A stretch of DNA of 64,000 nt from an uncultured Oligoflexales bacterium (GCA_958296095.1 OY282434.1:2777894-2841893); one strand, 5' to 3'. Shown: positions 9,020-19,026, counted from the first letter of the stretch. Numbers and translations are program-made. Notes: generated by a model from the sequence alone, not told the origin.

Positions 9020-9796
9020 ATGTCCGCCACGTTACAGATCGATTTTGACCACGACTTCCAGCAAAAGCTCATGCAGCAGCGTTTTGGTGCGGGCAGTGTG
9101 TTGCACGATGCCGCGGCGGTCAGAGCTTGGCGACAACTGTGGATGGCACAGCTGTCATCGTGGCACACACCCTATAAGGCGTTGATCGATTGTCAGCACT
9201 TGACGGTGGGCAAGGATGCGCAGCTTGAGGAGGCTTTAGCGACGTTGGTGGCCTTCATGCAGAAGCTTTTTCTGCGCAAGGCAGTGGGCTTCAATCGGCG
9301 TGAGGGCTGTAATCACGACCTGCTGCCCTTTGCGGTGTTGGTGACGGAAGCCGAGGCACGGCAAGAGCTTGGTTTGCGCACGCGGGCACGGGCACGGGGA
9401 GATGATTTGCGCAGCCAGATCGCCATACAGAACCATTTCCGCCAGCAGGTGGTGGAGTTGAGTTTCAGTGTCCCCTTTGTGCTTGACGATGACAACAAGC
9501 TCGCGGTGCTGAAAAGCAAGTTGACCAATAACTTGATGCAGTGGCATGCAAAGTGGTCGCTGTTGATCGATTGTAGCAATTTCAGTATCGACGCGACGCA
9601 GCGGGCAAATTTTGCCAAACTGGAGAGTTTCTTGCGGCGTTATTTTTTACAAAAAATAGTCGGCTACAACCGCAAAGGTGTGGCGCAGGATTTTCCTTTT
9701 TCTGCGTTTCGTGCCAAGCACAAGGCGGCCTTGCAGTTAGAGCGTGACACGGCGGTGGCGGGCGATGAAGCGCACTGTCGCACGAAAACAACATGA
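9020..9796 (+). CDS. Unknown protein made of two tandem copies of one domain
   Basis: The 258-aa soluble product, without signal peptide, contains the same ~75-residue pattern twice. Copy 1 reads WHTPYKALIDCQHLTVG, then FMQKLFLRKAVGFNR. Copy 2 reads WHAKWSLLIDCSNFSID, then FLRRYFLQKIVGYNRKG. The alternation of strand (LIDC) and amphipathic helix recalls STAS-like folds, but I cannot assign it. It lies 15 bp after the VKOR-DsbA gene and overlaps aspS by 4 bp (ATGA), so it is translated from the same mRNA. Confidence 0.75.
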   Translation: MSATLQIDFDHDFQQKLMQQRFGAGSVLHDAAAVRAWRQLWMAQLSSWHTPYKALIDCQHLTVGKDAQLEEALATLVAFMQKLFLRKAVGFNRREGCNHDLLPFAVLVTEAEARQELGLRTRARARGDDLRSQIAIQNHFRQQVVELSFSVPFVLDDDNKLAVLKSKLTNNLMQWHAKWSLLIDCSNFSIDATQRANFAKLESFLRRYFLQKIVGYNRKGVAQDFPFSAFRAKHKAALQLERDTAVAGDEAHCRTKTT

Positions 9797-11586
9797 AGTT
9801 TCCCCTGGCACGCACGCATCGTTTGCACGAGTTGCGACCCAGTCATTGTGGTCAGCGGGTAACCTTGATGGGGTGGGTTAACCGAGTGCGCGATCTTGGC
9901 AAGCTGGTCTTCATTGATTTGCGTGATCGCTGGGGTTTGACGCAGCTTGCTTTCACTACCGATGTGCTGGTAACGCCACTGGCTGAGGTGTTAGCGGTGC
10001 GGGATGAGTGGGTGCTGGCAGTGCAGGGTGAAGTTGCCGCACGACCACAGGAGATGCTCAATCACAAACTGCCGACAGGCGAGATTGAGGTGCAGGTAAC
10101 GCAGTGGCAGGTGTTGAGCACGGCGGAGGTCTTGCCGTTTCCCATCGCTGAAGGTGCGAACATCACAGCTTCCGACAGCACGCGCTCGACTTATCGCTAT
10201 CTCGACTTGCGCCGCAGCCCTGTGAAGGACAGCATTTTGCAGCGGGTCAAGTTAGTGCGTGCTATCCGCAATGCGCTGGAGGCACATGATTTTCTCGATA
10301 TTGAGACTCCACTGCTCTACAAGTCAACGCCAGAGGGGGCGCGGGAGTTCATCGTGCCGAGTCGCATTCAGCCGCAGCACTTCTATGCCTTGCCCCAGAG
10401 CCCGCAGTTGTTCAAACAGTTGCTGATGGTGGCAGGCTTCGATCGTTATTACCAGATCGTCAAGTGTTTCCGTGACGAAGACCTGCGTGCCGATCGTCAG
10501 CCAGAGTTTACGCAAGTCGATTGTGAGTTGTCGTTCGTCGATCAGGAGCAGGTGCTGACGATCATCGAGCAGGTCGTGCAGCTGGCCTTGCAGGAGTTTA
10601 ACCCCGACTACGAGCCGCGGCCTTTTGCCCGCATGACCTATGCTGAAGCGATGGACAACTACGGCAGTGACAAGCCTGACATGCGTTATGGGCTTAAGTT
10701 ACAGCAGGTTGACACAGAAATTTTTGCTGGCTGTGGGTTTCAGGTGCTTGAGGATGTCGTGCCTGCCGATGGCGAGGCGATTTATGCCATAAAAGCGACG
10801 AACTGTGGCGATAAGTTTTCTCGGCGTGATTTTGAGCAACTGCAAGAAGTTGTGCGCACCGCAGGCGGGGCCGGTCTGTTGTGGATTAAGGTGCAGCAAA
10901 CGCTTGACGATGCTAGTGCGTGGCAATCACCGCTGAAAAAATATCTCGACGCGGCGCGAGTGCAAAACTTAACCAAGCTGTTATCACTACAACTTGGCGA
11001 TGTTGTGTTCCTCAGCGTGGGCGAACGTCAGCGCACGCGTCTGGCACTGGGCGCATTGCGTGTCCATCTTGCTGAGAGGCTGCAGCTGTGCGATGACCAG
11101 CAGCAGTGCTGGCTATGGGTGACTGATTTTCCTCTGTTTGTGCGTGACCGTGAGGGCAAGCTCGGTGCTGCGCATCATCCGTTTACACGTCCGCATGCCG
11201 ATGATGTGCAGTATTTCGGCAGTGCACCCGACAAAATCCGCGCCTGTGCACATGACCTCGTGCTCAACGGCGTGGAGATCGGCGGTGGCTCGCTCAGGAT
11301 TCACGAGCCAGAATTGCAACGGCAGGTGTTTGCGGCTTTACAGCTTTCTGCGCAAGAGATTGACCGCAAGTTCGGGTTTCTGTTGCGGGCATTGCGTTAT
11401 GGCACGCCGCCGCACGGTGGGATCGCTATCGGTCTCGATCGGCTGGCCATGCTGTTGAGCGGCAACAGTTCGATTCGTGACGTGATTGCCTTTCCCAAGA
11501 CACATCAGGGCACATGCCTGATGACTGCTGCGCCAACGACGTTACCAGCCGAGGTGCTGCGTGACTATCACATCAAGGTTGACTAG
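9793..11586 (+). CDS. aspS: Aspartyl-tRNA synthetase
   Basis: The 597-aa length and domain order fit a bacterial AspRS. An N-terminal OB-fold anticodon-binding domain (residues ~20-110) precedes the class II core with motif 2 FRDEDLRADRQPEFTQVD (from residue 226). A GAD insertion spans ~290-410, and motif 3 is GIAIGLDRLAMLLSG (from 543). It charges tRNA-Asp, and perhaps tRNA-Asn where AsnRS is absent, which cannot be judged here. The start overlaps the previous stop as ATGA, implying coupled translation. Confidence 0.97.
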   Translation: MKFPLARTHRLHELRPSHCGQRVTLMGWVNRVRDLGKLVFIDLRDRWGLTQLAFTTDVLVTPLAEVLAVRDEWVLAVQGEVAARPQEMLNHKLPTGEIEVQVTQWQVLSTAEVLPFPIAEGANITASDSTRSTYRYLDLRRSPVKDSILQRVKLVRAIRNALEAHDFLDIETPLLYKSTPEGAREFIVPSRIQPQHFYALPQSPQLFKQLLMVAGFDRYYQIVKCFRDEDLRADRQPEFTQVDCELSFVDQEQVLTIIEQVVQLALQEFNPDYEPRPFARMTYAEAMDNYGSDKPDMRYGLKLQQVDTEIFAGCGFQVLEDVVPADGEAIYAIKATNCGDKFSRRDFEQLQEVVRTAGGAGLLWIKVQQTLDDASAWQSPLKKYLDAARVQNLTKLLSLQLGDVVFLSVGERQRTRLALGALRVHLAERLQLCDDQQQCWLWVTDFPLFVRDREGKLGAAHHPFTRPHADDVQYFGSAPDKIRACAHDLVLNGVEIGGGSLRIHEPELQRQVFAALQLSAQEIDRKFGFLLRALRYGTPPHGGIAIGLDRLAMLLSGNSSIRDVIAFPKTHQGTCLMTAAPTTLPAEVLRDYHIKVD

Positions 11587-11710
11587 GCACTGTTCTGGTT
11601 AACTCTAGTCTGAGGCAACGCTTCTCCCGACTTTGTGACTTTAGCCTTCTCTTCGGGGAGGAAATATGATAATCGGCCGCCAAGTGTTTTTTTTCAAACT
11701 GGAGGTGGTT

Positions 11711-12322
11711 ATGGCTAGGTATCTCGGCGGGATTTGTTTGGTCTTGTTGTGTGCAGGCGCGCAGATTGCGCAGTCTAGACAACGGGTGGTTGCGCTCGGT
11801 GCGGGGCAGATCGAGTACACGTGGCAAGAAGGCGACTGGCAAGATGATGACAACGGATCGGATGATTGCAACAAATCGGCGGCATTTACCTCGAAGCTTG
11901 CTATGACCGATCTGTCGGGAGAAGGTTGGCCCAACCTATTTCGGAAAACCACACATGCTCACCTTGAATATGAGTTAACCGTTGCTGGCGAAACAATAAA
12001 AATCGCCGATATTGTCGCCAAGGACATGCGGTTCGTATCTCATTACGATGTCCCACCGTTCTACCCCTCCACCTGGGCGTTCAGTATTTTCTCGGCACGT
12101 TCGCATAATCTGTTGGGCAATGGCCGCACGACGAGCGGGTTCTACGTTTCTGATGGCTCGCTGGAATACGTCGCGGTCGATAAGCTGATTAAGCTTAAGT
12201 GGCGGTCAGACGGTAACGGTATGCAGCCCGGTCCGCACCTCGCCATGCGCGGGATTATACGTCCTGTAGATGCCTACCATGCTCCCTACTGTCGGATAAC
12301 TTGGAACGACCGCTTTAAATAA
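11711..12322 (+). CDS. Secreted protein of unknown function
   Basis: The start chosen is ATG 11711, 5 bp after GGAGGT, giving a 203-aa protein with signal peptide MARYLGGICLVLLCAGAQIA. An in-frame ATG at 11666 would add 15 residues before the signal and lacks a ribosome-binding site. The mature part is Trp/Asp-rich near its start (YTWQEGDWQDDDNGSDD), then beta-like, with two late Cys-containing turns. No domain recognised. It is separated from aspS by ~125 bp and followed by repeat array 2. Confidence 0.75.
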   Translation: MARYLGGICLVLLCAGAQIAQSRQRVVALGAGQIEYTWQEGDWQDDDNGSDDCNKSAAFTSKLAMTDLSGEGWPNLFRKTTHAHLEYELTVAGETIKIADIVAKDMRFVSHYDVPPFYPSTWAFSIFSARSHNLLGNGRTTSGFYVSDGSLEYVAVDKLIKLKWRSDGNGMQPGPHLAMRGIIRPVDAYHAPYCRITWNDRFK

Positions 12323-12369
12323 CGCGAGTATCGGGTTTTTTCATGGGGTCACTACAGCTGGCAGGAAAA

Positions 12370-13590
12370 GAGCGAGAAAGCGGCAAACAGTCTCGTAAGG
12401 CGAGCGATACAAAAAGCCGCGTAGCAAAGGCCTTCCTTAGCCCGTGCCTCCGTTGTCTTGGCACAAGCCTCCGTTGTCTTGGCACAAGCCTCCGTTATCT
12501 TGGCACGGCACAGTGGAGCTAGCCACCTTAGCCCAAACCTCCGTTATCTTGGCGAGGCGCAGCCCTACCGAGAAACTCCCCACGAATATGTAGAAGCACA
12601 TGCCTTATGCAAAAAAATAACCTGGTTGCAGTATTGGCAATATCTGCGGTCGTTTTCGCACGATCTCGCCTCGCCGTTCATGGAGCTCTTGGTGGGCAAG
12701 ATTGAACGTAACCACGAGAGGTCTGATGACGAGCCCGAACGCAGTAACGAGAGACAAAGACCCTTCTTAGCCCATACCTCCGTTATCTTGGCGCGGTGCA
12801 GACCTACCGAGAAACCCGACCTCAACAGGTATAGGCACATGCCTTGTGCAAAAAAAATAACCTAACGGCAATACGGCAGTGTTTGTGGTCGGGTTTTCGT
12901 ACGGTCTCCCCGCGCCGTTCATGGAGCTCTCGGTGGGCAAGTCTCAACGTGACAGCCAAGAGGTTTGAAAACAGGAAGAGGGGCTAAAGAACAAGCCTCA
13001 GCGCAATACAGGGAGATCAGAGCGCAAGCAGCGAGCTAGGAAGCGAGCGTTACAAAAAGCCGCGTAGCGCGTAGCGCGCCACGGCGCAGCCCTACCGAGA
13101 AACTCTCCCCTGATATAGGTGCAAGTACATGCCTTGTGCAAAAGCATAATCTAACGACAATATGGCAGTATTTATGGTCGAGTTTTCGTACGGCCTCGCC
13201 TCGCCGTTCATGGAGCTCTCGGTAGGCAAGAGTCTGGGGGGCAACCGCCGAGAGACTTGAGGGCAAGCGGAAGGCCTGATGGCAAGCCCGAACGCAACCG
13301 CAGAGTGGCCTGAGAACATGCAGCGAGCTAGGAAGCGAGCGAGAAAGCGAGCGTTACAAAGAGCCGCAGCGCAGCGCAAGCAGCGAGGGAGCTAGAAAGC
13401 GGCAAACAGTCTCGTAAGGCGAGCGATATAGAAAGCAGCGCGTAGCGCACAGCGCAGCGAACGGCCTCGCCCCGCCCTTCATGGAGCTCTCGGTGAGCAA
13501 GCTTGAACGCAATAGCGAGAGGTCTGAGCGCAAGCAGCGAGCTAGGAAGCGAGCGTTACAAAAAAGCCGCGTAGCGCAGCATGTAGTTTC
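12370..13590 (+). repeat. Mosaic repeat array 2 (plus orientation)
   Basis: About 1.2 kb of the mosaic family. Three long palindromic modules lie near 12446-12705, 12776-12945 and 13075-13245, with a partial one near 13455-13500, linked by gagctaggaagcgagcg cores. The variant aagcggcaaacagtctcgtaag at 12377 recurs near 13395, and on the other strand near 55850. The array fills the space between a secreted-protein gene and a symporter gene. No ordinary gene seen. Confidence 0.88.
12446..12508 (+). repeat. Three tandem copies of a 21-bp unit (gcctccgttgtcttggcacaa)
   Basis: Copies start at 12446, 12467 and 12488; the last has one change (ttatctt). The unit is the usual outer end of the long palindromic module, here triplicated. 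The period is seven codons. Confidence 0.9.
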
Positions 13591-13631
13591 CTGTTGCTGA
13601 ACGCACACTTATCCTCTACGAGATTCACGTA

Positions 13632-15059
13632 ATGGGATTCGTAAGTTTTTTACTTTTTTTTGGCGTGACAACCTGCTTGATCGGGTTCTTTGCAGCTCGT
13701 CGCAGTCGTAAATCCGAGGCCGACTATTTCCTCGCCAGTCAAAGCATTTCACCCTATGCCCTTGCCTTTTCAGGGGTTGCCTCGAAATACAGCGGCTTTA
13801 TGTTCTCTGGTTTTATCGCCGCGGCCTATCTACACGGCACGATGGTGATTTGGTTGGCACTCGGTATGTGGTCGGGAGCAATGCTTAGCTTTGGCTTGTC
13901 GCTGTTTCGCTTGCGGGACATGAACCGTGGTGGTTGGGCTTTGAGTATCGGCGAATTGATTAGCTTCTGGGAAGGTGAGAATCGGGTGTGGCTGCGGCGT
14001 GCAGTCGGTTTGTTGACCATATTTTTTCTCGGTATCTACGTGGCCGCGCAGATGAAAGCGGGTGGGCGGGCGTTGGAAGTTGCCCTTGAACAACCTTTTT
14101 ACGTTGGGATTCTGCTAACTGCGGCGGTTATCCTGTTTTACTGCTGGTCGGGGGGTATCCGGGCCTCGATTTGGACCGACAATGTCCAGATTGCAACGAT
14201 AGTGCTGAGTATCGTCTTGATTATCATCGCGGCCGTGGTGGAAACGGGTGGCTTGCTTGAACTGTGGCAGGCCTTCGTTGCCACCGCCCCCGCCAGCGAT
14301 CAGGTTGCGCTATTTCCGCAGAACTTGTCGGTTGGGGGCAATATTGGGGTTTGCCTTTATTTTGCTGGAACTTTTGGGATAGGCTTCGCCGCGGTCGGTC
14401 AACCACATATTTTGATTCGAGTAATGGCATTGCGCGACCACCTGGACACCAAGAAATATTTTCTGACCACTGCGGTTTCCGAGGCGATAGTTATATCTCT
14501 GTTCGTTGTCGCAGGCTTGGCGACACGGGTTATCATGCAGAACGCGAGCGATTTCAGTGCCGAGTTAGCATTGTTTCTCACTGCCAAAGAACTGTTGCCT
14601 GCCTTTGCTGTCGGCTTCGTTTTGGCGGGAGTCTTTGCCTCGACTGTGTCAACTGCAGATTCGCAAATTATCAGTTGTTCGGCATCGTTGGTGCGCGATC
14701 TTCCCGAACCACCGCAAGAATCGCTTATCCTCGCCAAAGTCGGCACGATCAGCGTCGCCTTATTTGCGGTCATGATTGCCATGTTTGTTCAGGAAAGCAT
14801 TTTTTCGCTGGTGATCTTTGCCTGGGGTGGACTCGGTGCATCGGTTGGCACGGTCCTGCTACTCCGCCTGTTCCGAGTCCAGCTTCCAGAATGGGGAGCA
14901 CTGTTGGTCATGTTGGCAGGCGGGGCCGCCGTCGTTATTTGGAAAATCAGCGGGCTAAGCACCTATATCAACGAAAGCACGGTTGGTTTCGCTATTGCCT
15001 TCGGTGTATTTTTCCTCATCAAACTGTTCGTTCGCCAAGAAGCGCATCCAGGCGATTGA
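13632..15059 (+). CDS. Sodium/solute symporter family (SSF, PutP-like) transporter
   Basis: The 475-aa product has 12-13 hydrophobic helices. Family marks are the N-terminal helix followed by RRSRKSEADYFLASQSISP, the GGIRASIWTDNVQ segment and the SSF signature ASTVSTADSQIISCSASLVRDL near residue 340. It is expected to import a small organic solute, such as proline or another amino acid, driven by sodium. The substrate cannot be read from sequence. It stands alone, with repeat array 2 upstream. An imperfect inverted repeat (TGGGG/CCCCA) near 15110-15135 could end transcription. Confidence 0.92.
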   Translation: MGFVSFLLFFGVTTCLIGFFAARRSRKSEADYFLASQSISPYALAFSGVASKYSGFMFSGFIAAAYLHGTMVIWLALGMWSGAMLSFGLSLFRLRDMNRGGWALSIGELISFWEGENRVWLRRAVGLLTIFFLGIYVAAQMKAGGRALEVALEQPFYVGILLTAAVILFYCWSGGIRASIWTDNVQIATIVLSIVLIIIAAVVETGGLLELWQAFVATAPASDQVALFPQNLSVGGNIGVCLYFAGTFGIGFAAVGQPHILIRVMALRDHLDTKKYFLTTAVSEAIVISLFVVAGLATRVIMQNASDFSAELALFLTAKELLPAFAVGFVLAGVFASTVSTADSQIISCSASLVRDLPEPPQESLILAKVGTISVALFAVMIAMFVQESIFSLVIFAWGGLGASVGTVLLLRLFRVQLPEWGALLVMLAGGAAVVIWKISGLSTYINESTVGFAIAFGVFFLIKLFVRQEAHPGD

Positions 15060-15198
15060 AATTTAATCTAAGCACCTCCTGAAGAAACGATTCTCCTTCA
15101 AGACCAATAATGGGGTTATTTTCAGCCCCAAACATGATACACTAGTGGCTTCTCGGATTGTCTAAAGAAACGAGTTGATTTTACCGACAGGACACACC

Positions 15199-15327
15199 AT
15201 GGATAATGACACAATAGCCAGGAAACTTGACCAACAATCTTTGGTTTGGCAATGCCCGCACATATTTATATCTGAGTTATTCTCGTGCAATCTATACAGC
15301 ATCGTTTCCACAATAACCCCACCTTGA
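15199..15327 (+). CDS. Possible truncated small ORF, 42 aa
   Basis: An ATG at 15199 with AGGA nearby opens a 42-codon frame (MDNDTIARKLDQQSLVWQC...) that stops exactly where the repeat unit begins. It may be the 5' end of a gene cut by the repeat. No family recognised, and it may be noise. Confidence 0.25.
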   Translation: MDNDTIARKLDQQSLVWQCPHIFISELFSCNLYSIVSTITPP

Positions 15328-15440
15328 GCAGAGAGGGGCCTGAGGGCAAGCTTGAGCGCAATGGCAGGAGGCCTGAGAACAAAGAGCGAGCTAGGAAGCG
15401 AGCGATACAAAGAGCCGCGTAGCGCAGCGCAGCGCAACAA
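15326..15440 (+). repeat. Short mosaic repeat unit (plus orientation)
   Basis: One ~40-bp unit (gggcctgagggcaagcttga...) is followed by one core (gagctaggaagcgagcgata) and its cgtagcgcagcgcagcg tail. The long palindromic module is absent, so the shorter modules can exist alone. Confidence 0.85.
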
Positions 15441-15515
15441 TTAATAATTGCAGTGCAACTGCCGATATGTAGGGTATGGACTATGTATTTTTTGAAAACT
15501 GACTGGCGGTAGCAG

Positions 15516-15671
15516 TTGAAATTGACTTCTAGACAAGCTGAGATTTCGCAGTTTCTCAAGCGTGGAGAGATAGGCGACAAGAAACTGAGCGAGTACTATC
15601 TAGGCACAATCTGTGCCCTACAAAATCACGCAAATCCCGATCGGCATGCACAAGCCGCGAACTCCCTTTAA
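15516..15671 (+). pseudogene. Remnant resembling the start of a HEAT-type/defence protein
   Basis: A 51-codon frame from TTG 15516 reads FLKRGEIGDKKLSEYYLG and ALQNHANPDRHAQAANSL before a TAA. From memory, the pattern A-L-x-N-x-x-N-P-D-R-x-A-Q-A-A-x-S-L precedes R-E-L in the N-terminal part of large helical-repeat bacterial proteins. It could be the lost 5' part of the gene at 15871. Weak evidence. Confidence 0.3.
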
Positions 15672-15870
15672 GTTACATAAAATGATGCACAAAGACACGA
15701 AAAATTTGCAACTGATAAACAAGTCATAAAGCAAACTACAATTATTTTTTCAAGCTGATAACTGACAGTCAAGATGCTGCATGGTTAGGGTGGCTGGTGG
15801 AAAATGGCTTTTTTAGCGATCCACCGTCGCTAACAACTACTGATAACAAAAGGAGAGGTATCTCTACCTG

Positions 15871-17406
15871 GTGGCGGCCGACTACAGTCCTTTCTCACCT
15901 CAACAGCTTGCACGCTATAGCGACCCGGACCTGCTTGCTCTGCTGAATACTTGGCAGGACGAACGTACGTTCAGTGAAGATGGACACCCGCGAAGAATCT
16001 CTGTTGTTGGATTGAGCAAAGTCTTTGCTGAGGTCTTTAGAGAAAATATAGTTGGCAACGACAGTAGGTTCAACTTCTGGCTAACTGAAGGGAAAAAAAT
16101 TACCCGACCAATATATGTGCAAGAGATGCTGGCTGTCGCTTGTCAAATTATAGATCAGCAGCATGTTACTGAGTGGTTGTCTTTTTGCAAATGGGTATTG
16201 AGTCATCCTGATATACGAGACCCAGCAGCAAAAAATATTTCGTGCGACAAACCAGATTGGCACGGTGCGCGAGTTTTTGTGCAAAAATTGATCGAAGCAA
16301 TTGCAAAAAACCCTGCTCTATGCGCAGAGTCTGAACAGCTTGAGGAAGTTTTATTCTTGTTGTGCACACAAGCCAGCCGAGATTTGGATACTGGGGTAAT
16401 AAATGACAGTCACAGCCAATTTGATCGTGGCATGCGTTTTAGTCGTAGCCGTTCTTTGCTAACGCTGATGAAATTTGTGCAAAACAATAACTACTATCTA
16501 AAGACATTACTAAGAGTTTTTGAAAAACGTTTTGCCGAACATAGTTTTTCTGCTCCAGAGCAGGCGATACTCGGCTATATGTTTCCGCTTTTAGCGGCGG
16601 TAGATAAAAAAATTGCCGAAAAATACCGGGCAAAAATTTTCCCACCTGCTGAGCATAACGTCTGGTGGGTAGCATTCGAGGGCTTGATTGGCTACCACAA
16701 CCCAAGTGAGCTTATCTATACAACTGTGCGCAACGAATACAACTACTATATACAGCATCTGCACGAATTCCGAAAAAAGACTTACCACAACTATTCTCTC
16801 GAAGACAAACTTACTGATTTGTTTTTCTATTTTTATATGCAAGGTAAATTTACCCTACATGGGGAAGATAGTTTGCTTGCTCGTTATTACCAAGCCACAG
16901 ACAATGATCGCCACAGTTGGGGGAAATTGTTTGCCAGAGTTGGTCGCACCTCGCAACACAGCACCCCTAGCGAGGAACAAAAAAATAAAATAGTAGCATT
17001 TCTCCAGTGGCGTGTCGCACAAAAAGAAGCGTGTGAACTGTCAGAGTTTAGTGCTTGGTTAGATGTTAGCTGGCTAGATAACAGGCTGTTCATGCAGATA
17101 GCTAAAGAGATTTTACAGCTGGTTGAGCTTACTGATATTGTTATCGTTAATGCTTGGCTAGGAAAATTTTGCGCCTTGCTTCCAGACCTAAGCGCTGAGG
17201 TTGTTGAGTGCTCATGGTTGCTGATAAAAAATCTAAATAAAGACATAGTTTGCTATTTACACATTGAGCATGTGCAGGCAATTCTTGGTGCAGGTGAAAA
17301 ATCTGCAGCAGGACACACACGCACAATCACGCAAAAAATCGCAGCACGTCTCATTAGTGCAGGTGGACTCAATATCGATGCTTTACATGCAGACCGTGAC
17401 TGCTGA
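15871..17406 (+). CDS. Unknown 511-aa alpha-helical protein, possibly half of a larger one
   Basis: The start is GTG 15871, 12 bp after AGGAGAGG. The product is helical, soluble and rich in Trp and aromatics (WLSFCKWVLSHPDIRDP, DKPDWHGARVFVQKLIEAI). The spacing of short amphipathic helices suggests HEAT-like repeats such as those in the C-terminal half of large NTPase-type defence proteins, but there is no Walker motif here. Codon use is more AT-rich than in the neighbouring housekeeping genes, consistent with acquisition. A remnant resembling an N-terminal segment lies ~200 bp upstream (15516-15671). It converges on rppH with a 13-bp gap. Function unassigned. Confidence 0.7.
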   Translation: MAADYSPFSPQQLARYSDPDLLALLNTWQDERTFSEDGHPRRISVVGLSKVFAEVFRENIVGNDSRFNFWLTEGKKITRPIYVQEMLAVACQIIDQQHVTEWLSFCKWVLSHPDIRDPAAKNISCDKPDWHGARVFVQKLIEAIAKNPALCAESEQLEEVLFLLCTQASRDLDTGVINDSHSQFDRGMRFSRSRSLLTLMKFVQNNNYYLKTLLRVFEKRFAEHSFSAPEQAILGYMFPLLAAVDKKIAEKYRAKIFPPAEHNVWWVAFEGLIGYHNPSELIYTTVRNEYNYYIQHLHEFRKKTYHNYSLEDKLTDLFFYFYMQGKFTLHGEDSLLARYYQATDNDRHSWGKLFARVGRTSQHSTPSEEQKNKIVAFLQWRVAQKEACELSEFSAWLDVSWLDNRLFMQIAKEILQLVELTDIVIVNAWLGKFCALLPDLSAEVVECSWLLIKNLNKDIVCYLHIEHVQAILGAGEKSAAGHTRTITQKIAARLISAGGLNIDALHADRDC

Positions 17407-17419
17407 TTAGCCAGGTGAC

Positions 17420-17872
17420 TTACGCAGCAAGCAGTCCCAACAGTTGTAATCCTGTGCGATAGGCACTTATCTTCCAGGCAATCGTCTGCTGCAGCAGTGT
17501 CTCGCACGTCGTCCAGTCGTAGGCACTGAACTCGTGATCCGAGCGGCTCAAGTCGGGCTTACCATCACTGTGAAAACGCAGTTGAAACCAATAGTGGCAT
17601 TGCCCGCGGAATTTCTGGGCGATAGGCACACCAAGATCAGAGGGGAAATCGTAACACACAGCACTGTCGGTTGCTTTGACGATGACAAAGGCATCAGTGC
17701 CAAGTTCTTCCTGCATTTCGCGTCGCAGCGCGGCTATGGTGGTTTCCCCCTTTTCCACGCCTCCTTGTGGTAACTGCAAGCCTGTGGGAAAATCGCGGCG
17801 CCGACAGGCGAGCACGAGACCCGTGTCGTTGACGAACACTCCCGTAACTCCATGTCTGTAGGGCCGGTTCAT
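17420..17872 (-). CDS. rppH: RNA pyrophosphohydrolase (Nudix)
   Basis: The 150-aa product begins [15 protein letters not shown]. The Nudix box GGVEKGETTIAALRREMQEE followed by LG fits G-x5-E-x7-RE-U-x-EE-x-G-U. The PYR start, the LQLPQGGVEKGE approach and the C-terminal KISAYRTGLQ match RppH, which removes pyrophosphate from 5'-triphosphate mRNA ends to trigger decay. ATG 17872 overlaps the thiolase stop as ATGA. A longer frame to 17899 would intrude into the thiolase and lacks support. Confidence 0.88.
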   Translation of the reverse strand: MNRPYRHGVTGVFVNDTGLVLACRRRDFPTGLQLPQGGVEKGETTIAALRREMQEELGTDAFVIVKATDSAVCYDFPSDLGVPIAQKFRGQCHYWFQLRFHSDGKPDLSRSDHEFSAYDWTTCETLLQQTIAWKISAYRTGLQLLGLLAA

Positions 17873-19026
17873 GTGAGGCGCTCGACGATGACGGCACAAG
17901 CTTCACCCCCGCCAATACACAGGACGGCCAGACCGAAACGCTTGTCATGGGCATCGAGAGCATGAAGCAGTGTTACCAGCACACGACTGCCGCTAGCTCC
18001 AATAGGATGTCCAAGTGCTACTGCACCGCCACATACGTTGACCTTGTCGTCATCTAGCTCAAGCTCTCGTATCGCCGCCAGAGGCACGACGGCAAAAGCT
18101 TCGTTGATTTCAAACAGATCTATATCGCTAACTTGCATCTCGGCTTGAGCGCAAACTTTGCGAATCGCGGCAATCGGCGCGGTAGTAAACCATTCAGGTG
18201 CTTGTGCGTGTTGCGCTTGGGCAACGATACGTGCCATAGGTTTAAGGTTGGGCAGCGTGTCAGGTGCAGCCAAAACCAAGAGTGCCGCACCATCGCTGAG
18301 AGAAGAAGCATTGCCCGCAGTGATCGTGCCATCTTTAGCGAAAGCGGGGCGCAAATGCGGCAGACGCTCAAGATCGGCAGCAAACGGCTCTTCGTCCCTT
18401 GCTAGCGTCTTGTCAGGGGCAACTGTGAGAGGCAACACCTCACGCTTGAAGTGCCCGTTTTCCCAACAGGCAGTGGCACGCTGGTAGCTGCGCCGCGCAT
18501 AAGCATCTTGTTCTGTGCGGCTAAAACGATAGCGGGCCGCGCATAGCTCGCCACAATCCCCCATCGCCTTGCCATCATAGGCATCGCGCAAGCCGTCATG
18601 TTGCATGTGGTCAAGCAATTGCGTCGCGCCAAAACGCACCCCTCGACGCGCCGCGAGCAGGTGCGGTGCAAGCGACATGTTCTCCTGTCCTCCTGCCAAC
18701 ACCACCTGTGCCGCACCGCTGCGAATGGCACGATCGGCAAGCATAACGGTCTGTAAGCCGCTGCCACACACTTTGTTGATAGTGGTTGCGGGCACGCTAT
18801 CGGGCAGACCTCCACCGCGCCCTGCCTGCCGTGCGGGAGCTTGCCCACTGCCTGCGGTCAACACTTGTCCGACTAACAGTTCATCGATTTGTTCAGGCGC
18901 AAGCGGCAACTCCTGCCAGGCCGCGGCAATCAGAGGTTGCAGCAAGGCAGGTGCTGGTAGACGTGACAACGCGCCCATGAAACGTCCAATCGGCGTGCGC
19001 CGTGCAAAAACAATTTCTGTAGCCAT
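17869..19026 (-). CDS. Thiolase (acetyl-CoA acetyltransferase)
   Basis: The 385-aa product has all thiolase catalytic marks: the acyl-accepting Cys87 in [11 protein letters not shown], His340 in [16 protein letters not shown], and Cys370 in [10 protein letters not shown]. It either condenses two acetyl-CoA or cleaves 3-ketoacyl-CoA in the cytoplasm. AtoB/PhaA-type size and lack of a beta-oxidation partner nearby favour the biosynthetic class. ATG 19026 follows GAGGAA at 8 bp; an upstream in-frame start at 19044 adds six residues without a better site. The downstream rppH is translationally coupled. Confidence 0.93.
   Translation of the reverse strand: MATEIVFARRTPIGRFMGALSRLPAPALLQPLIAAAWQELPLAPEQIDELLVGQVLTAGSGQAPARQAGRGGGLPDSVPATTINKVCGSGLQTVMLADRAIRSGAAQVVLAGGQENMSLAPHLLAARRGVRFGATQLLDHMQHDGLRDAYDGKAMGDCGELCAARYRFSRTEQDAYARRSYQRATACWENGHFKREVLPLTVAPDKTLARDEEPFAADLERLPHLRPAFAKDGTITAGNASSLSDGAALLVLAAPDTLPNLKPMARIVAQAQHAQAPEWFTTAPIAAIRKVCAQAEMQVSDIDLFEINEAFAVVPLAAIRELELDDDKVNVCGGAVALGHPIGASGSRVLVTLLHALDAHDKRFGLAVLCIGGGEACAVIVERLT

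Larger units (their letters stand above)
15060..15870. other. Non-genic stretch with repeat unit and gene remnants
   Basis: This ~800-bp gap holds a short ORF (15199-15327), a small repeat array (15326-15440) and a 51-codon remnant (15516-15671). The last 200 bp are AT-rich leader sequence of the 15871 gene. No complete gene is evident. Confidence 0.6.

Noticed and set aside
14264..15082. 272-aa plus-strand ORF
   Set aside because: It overlaps the symporter gene in another frame, with no family signal; it is a shadow of that gene.
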